A stretch of 12,206 nt of DNA from Chloroflexota bacterium (GTDB lineage: Bacteria > Chloroflexota > Anaerolineae > J102), in NCBI GenBank assembly GCA_003353825.1, contig PIVW01000140.1, forward strand, positions 1 through 12,206, written 5' to 3'. Below the pieces are notes generated by a model that did not search any database, was not told the DNA's origin, and was given only the letters and a program-made list of their open reading frames with translations. Shown in pieces: positions 6,958 to 12,206 of this stretch (positions are counted from its first letter, which is position 1; every line of letters begins with the position of its first letter). Both the position numbers and the translations under genes were made by a program.

Positions 6958-8183
6958 GATTCTGCCGCCACCTGTGTCAGTTGGCCACCATGTACCTGGA
7001 GCCTGTTGGCCGAGCTAAGGAGTCCGCTATTAAAATGCTCCCAGTCTGTACTGGTGACAATAGCCTGTGGCACTGACGTGAGGGCATCAACCATCATTGC
7101 CCGGCGATTGGCATCCAGTTCTGACATGACATCGTCTAACAAGAGAATGGGAGACTCTCCGCTGGCATGCGTCATCACTGCCACTTCGGCCATTTTACTG
7201 GCCAGAGCGGCTGTACGTTGCTGGCCGCGAGATCCATAGTTTCGCAGATTACGATCTCCCAGGTAGAACCCAAGGTCATCACGGTGTGGGCCTAACAGGG
7301 TCATACCTGCCGCCAAGTCGCGTTGCCGTCCACTGTGCAGATGAGCGGTATAAGAGGCCCTAACCTGCTCGACCGGCAATTGATCATAATATACACCCCG
7401 CTCGCGTAAGACATCGGTGCTGGGATAGTGACTATGCTGGGTGTCAGGTTGATAACCGGGATCGAAACTTGGCAGATAACGCAATTTCAAGCGTTCGTAA
7501 CCACCACTCAAATCAAGATGTCGTAAACTGGCTACGTTTTCTAGCTCATTGATAAGCCATTGGCGGCGAGCGATCACCACACTGCCGACCTCGCACATCT
7601 TATCATCCCAAAATCGTAGCTGACCAGGTGCACTATGGTGTGGTTTCTCACGAAGGGATCGTAACAAGGCATTGCGCTGGCTGAGCGCTTTGTTGTATGC
7701 GCTCAAGGCCCGGCAGTAGGTCGATTCCATTTGGCACAGGGCGATATCCAAGTATCTTCTACGCAAGCCCGGTGAACCTGATACCAGATCAACATCCTCA
7801 GGCCGGAATAACACAACCAAGAGCATACCCACCAAATCCAGCGCCCTCTTATTATTACCATTGATGCGTACCTGTTTTCGCAGACGGCCGTTACTTTTCC
7901 CTGGCATTAAGGTGATATCAATGCGCTCCAGCCGTTCAGACCGCATGAGCTCGGCAGCCAGACGTACATACGAATAGGGTTCATCTCGCACCAACCAGTT
8001 TACCAATTCGACTTCACTGCCGGCTCTGGGTGAGCGGCTGGTGGCCAGATAGGTAATCGCTTCCAGCAAGTTGCTTTTACCTTGCGCGTTCTGTCCCTGT
8101 ACAAGGGTCAGGCCCAAGGGCAGGGCAAGTTCCAGACGCGCATAATTGCGGTAATTCGTTAGTGCCAGGTGTTGGAGATGCAT
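6927..8183 (-). CDS. recF: DNA replication and repair protein RecF
   Basis: RecF is an SMC-like ATPase that, with RecO and RecR, loads RecA at single-strand gaps and stalled forks. The 418 residues show the N-terminal MHLQHLALTNYRNY, Walker A GQNAQGKSN (30-38), the family block LFRPEDVDLVSGSPGLRRRYLD (about 125-146, key residues PED and RRRYLD), LGPHRDD (297-303), the ABC signature SRGQQRT (318-324), Walker B ILLLDD (346-351) and D-loop SELD (354-357). It is longer than E. coli RecF (357); extra residues lie around 235-290 and at the C-terminus. dnaA, dnaN and gyrB, frequent neighbours elsewhere, are not adjacent. The start ATG at 8183 has no clear Shine-Dalgarno. It diverges from typA and overlaps the response regulator tail to tail by 31 bp. 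Confidence 0.95.
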   Translation of the reverse strand: MHLQHLALTNYRNYARLELALPLGLTLVQGQNAQGKSNLLEAITYLATSRSPRAGSEVELVNWLVRDEPYSYVRLAAELMRSERLERIDITLMPGKSNGRLRKQVRINGNNKRALDLVGMLLVVLFRPEDVDLVSGSPGLRRRYLDIALCQMESTYCRALSAYNKALSQRNALLRSLREKPHHSAPGQLRFWDDKMCEVGSVVIARRQWLINELENVASLRHLDLSGGYERLKLRYLPSFDPGYQPDTQHSHYPSTDVLRERGVYYDQLPVEQVRASYTAHLHSGRQRDLAAGMTLLGPHRDDLGFYLGDRNLRNYGSRGQQRTAALASKMAEVAVMTHASGESPILLLDDVMSELDANRRAMMVDALTSVPQAIVTSTDWEHFNSGLLSSANRLQVHGGQLTQVAAESQDLSDIAKR

Positions 8184-8232
8184 TGCGTCAATTGCGATTT
8201 ATGTCAGGCATTAGGTGATCTACTTGTTCGAG

Positions 8233-8238
8233 ATTATA
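8233..8238 (-). promoter_or_regulatory. Extended -10 promoter of recF
   Basis: On the minus strand TGC precedes a perfect TATAAT, matching the extended -10 pattern TGnTATAAT. The start would be near 8226, with a leader of about 43 bases. The -35 (CTTATC at 17 bp) is poor, as is usual for extended -10 promoters. Confidence 0.55.
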
Positions 8239-8254
8239 GCACAGCGACAGCCTG

Positions 8255-8263
8255 TGATAAGAT
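8255..8263 (+). promoter_or_regulatory. Extended -10 promoter of typA
   Basis: TGATAAGAT (8255-8263) fits TGn plus TAAGAT, four of six for the -10 with the TG extension. The start would be near 8270, giving a leader of about 38 bases. Its -10 lies only about 20 bp from the oppositely directed recF -10, so the two polymerases would compete for the same DNA. Confidence 0.4.
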
Positions 8264-8307
8264 AGCCGCCGTTTTGTTTACAAGATTCATCCAATTGAGG
8301 TTATGTT

Positions 8308-10158
8308 GTGCTGACTGAAAGAACTGATTTACGAAATATCGCCATTATCGCCCATGTCGACCACGGCAAGACCACCCTGGTCGATGGTATGCTCAGACAA
8401 GCGCACGTTTTCCGTGCCAACCAGCAAGTGGCCGAACGCGTGCTTGATTCCAATGACCTGGAACGGGAGAGGGGCATCACGATTCTGGCAAAGAATACCG
8501 CGATCAGCTTGATCGATCCTGTGAGCGGAGAGCCTGTCAAGATCAATATCGTGGATACGCCAGGCCATGCCGATTTCGGCGGCGAGGTCGAGCGCGTGTT
8601 AAACATGGTTGATGGCGTGCTGCTTCTGGTTGATGCGGCGGAAGGCCCCATGCCACAAACCCGCTTCGTGCTCAAAAAGGCCCTGGAGATGGGACACAAG
8701 GCGATTGTCGTCATCAACAAAGTAGATCGCACAGGGGCTGAACCTGACCGGGCGCTCGACGAAACCTTTGATCTTTTTATCGAACTCGGTGCCACGGACG
8801 AGCAGGCGGACTTCCCGGTGGTGTATGCTGTCGCCACGACAGCACGGGCCGGATTCGACAGCGAGGTGGGACCCGATCTCGCCCCACTCTTTGAGACGAT
8901 CTTACGCGAAATTCCCCCACCAAAAGTCGATACTGACGCTCCACTGCAGATATTGGTAACGACCCTGGACTACGACAACTATCGGGGGCTCACGGCCATC
9001 GGTCGAATTTTTGCCGGTCGTATTTCCGCGGGGCAGCCTGTTGCACGTTTGACCTTGGGTTTTGAGAATCTAAGCGAACGGGCCAGGTACCTTTATGTGC
9101 ACGAAGGTCTCAACCGGGTCGAAGTGGCGCATGCAGATGCGGGCGAGATCGTGGCCATAGCCGGGTTGGAGGACATCGCCATCGGTGAAACCCTGGCTGA
9201 CCCCGAACAACCGCTGGCGCTCCCGACCATTCTCGTGGAAGACCCCACCGTGCGCATGACCTTCGGCGTGAACACGTCGCCATTTACAGGGCGCGAAGGT
9301 CGCTGGAGCACTTCACGCAGGTTGCGCGAACGCCTGATGGCTGAATTGCAGCATAACGTGGCCTTACGAGTGGACGAAACCGACAGCGCCGAGACCTTCC
9401 TGGTTTCAGGGCGTGGTGAATTGCACCTGGCCATTCTCATCGAAACCATGCGCCGCGAGGGCTACGAGATGGAGATCTCACGCCCCGAGGTGATTTTACG
9501 AACAAACGAAGCTGGCCAGACAGAAGAACCTTACGAAGAAGTACACATCGAAACCTCGCCTGAAACTGTTGGGGCTGTGGTCGAGATGCTTGGCAAACGC
9601 CGCGGTGAAATGGTCGCCATGCAGGATTCTACCAGTGGCGCCGTGCACCTGACCTATATTGTGCCAACACGAGGGTTACTCGGCTTCCGCTATCAATTTC
9701 TCACGGCAACGCGCGGCATGGGCGTCATGCACAGCATTTTTCACGACTACGGCCTGTTGGTTGGTGAGATCAATGGCCGCAGCCGAGGCTCTATAATCGC
9801 CTGGGAAACGGGAACGACGACGACCTATGGTCTTAAAAATGCTGAGGTGCGAGGCGCGCTCTTTGTTGGCCCTAACGTCGAGGTGTACCAGGGCATGGTT
9901 GCCGGCGCCCATCAACGCCCCGGTGATCTCGATGTCAACGTGTGCAAGAAGCGAAAGCTGGACAATATGCGCCAGTCGTTTAAGGAGATCAACGAGCGCC
10001 TGACTCCACCTCGCGTGATGAGCCTTGATGAATGCATCGAGTATCTGAACGATGACGAGTTGCTGGAAGTGACACCGGACAACCTGCGCATTCGCAAGCG
10101 CACCCTGCCCAAAAACGAACGCGATAAGATCAGCAAACGCAGTAAAATTGCGGTGTGA
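8308..10158 (+). CDS. typA: Ribosome-associated translational GTPase TypA/BipA
   Basis: TypA/BipA is an EF-G-like GTPase that binds the ribosome and helps 50S assembly and growth at low temperature or under stress. The 616 residues match the full family length and its ends ([32 protein letters not shown]). GTPase motifs: G1 AHVDHGKT (15-22), G2 RGITI (55-59), G3 DTPGH (83-87), G4 NKVD (137-140). G5 is odd: family YASALNG is YAVATTA here (173-179). Later hallmarks include [40 protein letters not shown] and [13 protein letters not shown]. The start is GTG at 8308, supported by GAGG (8297-8300) 7 bp upstream; the ATG at 8303 is out of frame. The gene is monocistronic, with no clear terminator before 10293. 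Confidence 0.96.
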   Translation: MLTERTDLRNIAIIAHVDHGKTTLVDGMLRQAHVFRANQQVAERVLDSNDLERERGITILAKNTAISLIDPVSGEPVKINIVDTPGHADFGGEVERVLNMVDGVLLLVDAAEGPMPQTRFVLKKALEMGHKAIVVINKVDRTGAEPDRALDETFDLFIELGATDEQADFPVVYAVATTARAGFDSEVGPDLAPLFETILREIPPPKVDTDAPLQILVTTLDYDNYRGLTAIGRIFAGRISAGQPVARLTLGFENLSERARYLYVHEGLNRVEVAHADAGEIVAIAGLEDIAIGETLADPEQPLALPTILVEDPTVRMTFGVNTSPFTGREGRWSTSRRLRERLMAELQHNVALRVDETDSAETFLVSGRGELHLAILIETMRREGYEMEISRPEVILRTNEAGQTEEPYEEVHIETSPETVGAVVEMLGKRRGEMVAMQDSTSGAVHLTYIVPTRGLLGFRYQFLTATRGMGVMHSIFHDYGLLVGEINGRSRGSIIAWETGTTTTYGLKNAEVRGALFVGPNVEVYQGMVAGAHQRPGDLDVNVCKKRKLDNMRQSFKEINERLTPPRVMSLDECIEYLNDDELLEVTPDNLRIRKRTLPKNERDKISKRSKIAV

Positions 10159-10293
10159 ATCGGCTGTTTGAGTTGGGCCAAAAGCAAGTGTAGAGCGCTG
10201 GTGTGGCGTGAGGAATAATGCAATTTATCGGTTACGAGCTTGTCTAAATATCACCGTGTATGACCAGGAACAGGAATTGTGGCCGTTGTAGAA

Positions 10294-10312
10294 AACGTGC
10301 TCAAAGCACGTT
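10294..10312 (-). terminator. Hairpin with short T-run on the minus strand
   Basis: AACGTGCT (10294-10301) and AGCACGTT (10305-10312) form a perfect 8-bp stem with a 3-base loop. On the minus strand the stem is followed by TTTTC, which resembles a weak intrinsic terminator for leftward transcription from the insertion zone. For typA (rightward) it is preceded by AAAA and has no T-tract, so its use there is doubtful. Confidence 0.4.
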
Positions 10313-10347
10313 CGCGTGCGTACTTTAACCCGCTTTGGCAGCATTCT

Positions 10348-10388
10348 CTAGTCGAACTCCGATCATGATGGCGACTTAGTTCGACTAG
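10348..10388. repeat. Perfect 11-bp inverted repeat, CTAGTCGAACT / AGTTCGACTAG
   Basis: CTAGTCGAACT (10348-10358) and its exact reverse complement (10378-10388) flank a 19-bp core that contains the palindrome ATCATGAT. It could be an operator, the ends of a tiny degenerate element, or an RNA hairpin with a long loop. No T-tract follows. Confidence 0.6.
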
Positions 10389-10447
10389 GGATTATGTGGG
10401 AGGCGGCCCAATTGCATCATCGTTCCGATTTTGGGCATGGTTCATTT

Positions 10448-10777
10448 GGGTGTGTCCTAAACGAGTTGGGAGCAGACTAACCCGCAAAGGCTGCTTCTGG
10501 AAAAGCATCAGTCTAATAATTAATAACGAATAACCAATAATTAATTATCAATGGAACTGCCCTATATCAACGCTACATTAATATCAACATTGTTCTCACC
10601 ACTCAAACGCTATACGGCTGCATCCTTCATTAACAGTTAATTGATAACCGGTTCACTATTCATTATTTCCTAATGTCCTTCCCTGCTCAGCCCAAGGCTT
10701 TCTGTGAAAATCCCATTTACAATCTGGCAAAAGAACGGAGCACATGGGCACGCCAATAACTCGTCTAGGACACACCC
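10448..10777. mobile_element. 330-bp non-autonomous transposon (MITE-like) with 9-bp target duplication
   Basis: The left end GGGTGTGTCCTAAACGAGTT (10448-10467) and right end AACTCGTCTAGGACACACCC (10758-10777) are inverted copies that match at 19 of 20 positions. They are flanked directly by identical 9-bp sequences, GGTTCATTT (10439-10447 and 10778-10786), as expected for a transposase-made target duplication. The interior has no credible gene. It is A+T-rich, with ATAATTAAT at 10516-10524 and 10537-10545 and a 12-bp palindrome (10537-10548). The element therefore depends on a transposase elsewhere in the genome. I cannot name the parent family; a 9-bp duplication occurs in several DDE families. 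Confidence 0.85.
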
Positions 10778-10883
10778 GGTTCATTTCAGGGCAAGATCAT
10801 CTTTACGAATTATGTACTTGTTTAGCGTCAAGTAGAGAAGTAACTCGCTAAGGAGGAACGAGAGAAGGGGGAACATCGGCTCT

Positions 10884-11315
10884 TTATAATTCAACCAAGA
10901 AATTAATGATAGGAATCGATTGCTGGCGACAGGTGACGAGGATGCTGCTCAAGATAGCATGCGTGTCAGCACCTTGTTCGGTGCGATTGCAACCGCCGGT
11001 TTTGCGAGTAATGACGGCGGGTCGCAGCATGCGTTCCGCTTGATTGTTGGTGGCATCAAGTTCATCAATGTAGAGGAAACGAAGAAGATGAGATCGCTGC
11101 TTGCGCAACTGCTTGGCGAAACGTTTGTTGTCAGGGTCAGAGAAGGGACGTCGCGAGTCGATGAGCTTGTCAAGACGGCGTTCCAATACATGAACACGCC
11201 GCAGATAGATGGTTGAGTCGAGAGAGGGCTTTTCCTTCTTGAGCATCAGCGCTTCTCGTAATTTCGAGTTTATCCAGCCTTCTTCTCCTGATATAGTGAA
11301 AATTGTAGGACTTTA
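10884..11315 (-). pseudogene. IS66-type transposase, C-terminal remnant
   Basis: About 142 residues survive of a transposase normally around 450-530 long. The piece from the in-frame stop at 11313-11315 down to TAA at 10884 contains WINSKLREALMLKK, DELDATNNQAERMLRP and VITRKTGG followed by GADTHAILSSILVTCRQQ. That is the C-terminal hallmark of IS66 TnpC; the Glu of NNQAER is the last residue of the DDE triad. The two Asp residues and the whole N-terminal part are gone, so no enzyme can be made. An internal ATG at 11246 would give 120 residues. Neither tnpA/tnpB nor recognisable IS66 ends are present. The remnant abuts the truncated DUF72 gene, whose missing 5' part may have been lost through this element's insertion or deletion. 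Confidence 0.8.
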
Positions 11316-11410
11316 ACAAAGCGAACATATCGGATAGAGTATCTCCTGCGGGACTGGCATCTGTATTGTCAGACAGAAGACGTACAGGATATCTTCCCTC
11401 TATAGCGTGA

Positions 11411-11937
11411 TCGGCACGGCCGGAATCACTGATCAGCATGAACCCGATTATGCAGTATCTGCCCGATCTCTACCGCTATGCTGTTGAGGTCCGCCACGAT
11501 GCTTATTTCAGCGGAGATCTGGGACGAAGATTTATAGACCTGCTAAGCGCATTGAACTTTGATCTCGTTATCTACGATACGCGGCATTGCGTTCAGCCGC
11601 TGCAACTGATCCGGTTGTGAAGAGAGCGCAGCGCCAGAAACCCGACCTGCCGGCCCGATTTCTGGCAACGGGTGCTCATCCCTTCATTCAGTTTAATGCC
11701 CACCCAGTGGTTGAAACAAACTTACCCTGGTTGGAGGAGTTAGCGCGGGTGACCTCAGGGTGGATAGGAGAGGGTCGCACACCCTATGTTTTCATGCATA
11801 GCGCCGATGACTTTTACACACCTCGCCTGGCGCGGGAGTTCCATCGGCTTGTAGGACAGCACCTTGCGATCGGGGACATGCCATCCTGGCCGGTTGCAGA
11901 ACAGGGGCCGGATATCGAACAACTCAGTTTGTTCTAA
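11411..11937 (+). pseudogene. DUF72 (YecE-like) protein, 5'-truncated and frameshifted
   Basis: Two overlapping frames together give the C-terminal part of a DUF72 protein, a TIM-barrel-like family of unclear biochemical role. The first frame (open from 11411, ATG at 11438) reads LPDLYRYAVEVRHDAYFSGDLG and then LVIYDTR. The second (from about 11584) continues ALRSAAATDPVVKRAQRQKP, then PFIQFNAHPVV, then WIGEGRTPYVFMHSADD and LAREFHRLVG, ending SLF at 11937. Joining them needs one extra base at about 11583-11584, where GGG probably became GG. The N-terminal half is absent: an in-frame TGA sits at 11408-11410 and nothing DUF72-like was seen to its left. Truncation next to a transposase remnant supports true decay, although the single-base frameshift alone could be a sequencing error. 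Confidence 0.8.
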
Positions 11938-11977
11938 GACGTAAGACTTCTTCAACAAAAAAAGGATCCATTTCAAC

Positions 11978-12047
11978 CTGAAAAAGCCTCGATCGAATTC
12001 CTCGATAGCGCAAATCCCCGGATCGCATTTTCTTGGAAGTCGCCTAA
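11978..12047. repeat. Dispersed ~70-bp repeat, copy 2
   Basis: This is the second copy of the repeat at 4477-4545 (57 of 69 identical, one gap, same orientation). Its inner inverted repeat is degraded: CGAATTCC (11994-12001) faces GGAAGTCG (12035-12042), seven of eight. It starts 40 bp after the DUF72 stop. The octamer ATTTCAAC precedes both copies, directly here (11970-11977) and 16 bp further away at copy 1 (4453-4460). Confidence 0.7.
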
Positions 12048-12092
12048 CTCTTTTTGCACGCAGTTCACCGGCTTCAACCCTTTTATGCTGAA

Positions 12093-12205
12093 AACTCTGG
12101 AAAAGTCTAAAACGGCTGTTCGCCCCCCTATATACAGGGGGGTTTTGCTCGTTCGCACCTGTGTAAACGGGGGTAACAAATAGCTCAAAAAAGTTTTCCA
12201 GAGTT
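12093..12205. repeat. 12-bp inverted repeat enclosing a GC-rich hairpin
   Basis: AACTCTGGAAAA (12093-12104) and TTTTCCAGAGTT (12194-12205) are exact inverted copies 113 bp apart end to end. A strong hairpin lies near the centre (12123-12142). The arrangement may be another small mobile or palindromic unit. The window stops one base after the right arm, so flanking duplications cannot be tested on that side. Confidence 0.55.
12123..12146 (+). terminator. Rho-independent terminator-like hairpin
   Basis: CCCCCCT (12123-12129) pairs with AGGGGGG (12136-12142) around a 6-base loop, followed by TTTT (12143-12146) on the plus strand. It is the best intrinsic terminator shape in the window and would end rightward transcription through the DUF72 remnant, 185 bp after its stop. 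The T-run is short. Confidence 0.6.
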
Positions 12206-12206
12206 C

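Larger units (their letters stand above)
10159..10447. other. Non-coding left flank of the insertion zone
   Basis: This is the first part of a 725-bp gap without genes between typA and the transposase remnant. No reading frame looks coding. It holds a perfect 8-bp hairpin (10294-10312) and an 11-bp inverted repeat (10348-10388), and it ends with the 9-bp sequence GGTTCATTT duplicated by the 330-bp insertion. The remaining 10159-10293 shows nothing I recognise. Confidence 0.5.

Noticed and set aside
10501..10560. A+T-rich repeats and the palindrome ATAATTAATTAT as a replication origin or operator
   Set aside because: They lie within the non-coding core of the 330-bp transposon, there are no DnaA boxes, and low-complexity A+T DNA forms such palindromes easily.
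10920..11216. Plus-strand open frame of 98 codons
   Set aside because: It is the antisense shadow of the IS66 transposase C-terminus, which shows family motifs in the other direction.
11170..11439. Minus-strand open frame of 89 codons, considered as the missing upstream part of the transposase in another frame
   Set aside because: Its residues upstream of 11315 show no IS66 blocks, and its end overlaps the real transposase frame out of phase.
12040..12206. Possible integron attC site (GCCTAAC at 12042-12048 with downstream palindromes)
   Set aside because: No matching GTTRRRY core was found in the remaining sequence, the palindrome does not pair with the core, and no integrase or cassette array is present.

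Overview
The window is about 12.2 kb of bacterial chromosome at roughly 50% G+C, with housekeeping genes on the left and centre and a decayed, repeat-rich tail on the right. No rRNA, tRNA or CRISPR array was seen. The best guess for the host is a Chloroflexota bacterium (Anaerolineae/Caldilineae-like). This rests on a secreted repeat protein ending in ILPMIWR, which resembles the 'LP-hydrophobic-R' C-termini I recall from many exported Chloroflexota proteins, on the LysM/Thr-Pro-rich cell-surface protein, and on the general style of the genes. The assignment is an inference with moderate to low confidence.

Left part (1-4410). The C-terminal half of an aconitase X type dehydratase (+) enters from the left edge and converges on a minus-strand cluster read right to left: surE (5'-nucleotidase), a membrane histidine kinase starting 9 bp after surE stops, and a membrane-anchored protein with two LysM domains. 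The kinase has intact ATP-binding boxes, but Lys stands where the phospho-accepting His of the H-box should be. The convergent junction at 597-698 carries a short imperfect inverted-repeat element.

Centre (4411-10158). A ~70-bp dispersed repeat lies between surE and a divergent gene for an exported protein with seven ~57-residue repeats, probably a seven-bladed beta-propeller. Next come an OmpR/PhoB-type response regulator (+) and recF (-), which overlap tail to tail by 31 bp. recF and typA/bipA (+) diverge from a 124-bp region with two extended -10 promoters.

Right part (10159-12206). This is an insertion and decay zone. It holds two perfect hairpins or inverted repeats, a complete 330-bp non-autonomous transposon (MITE-like: 20-bp terminal inverted repeats with one mismatch, 9-bp target duplication GGTTCATTT), the C-terminal remnant of an IS66-type transposase, and a DUF72 gene that is truncated at its 5' end and frameshifted. 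It also holds the second copy of the ~70-bp repeat and a GC-rich hairpin with a T-tract inside a 12-bp inverted repeat.

No complete new multi-gene defence or biosynthetic system is visible. The items most worth a second look are the His-less kinase in the surE cluster, the non-coding transposon with its duplication, the ~70-bp repeat family and the seven-repeat exported protein.
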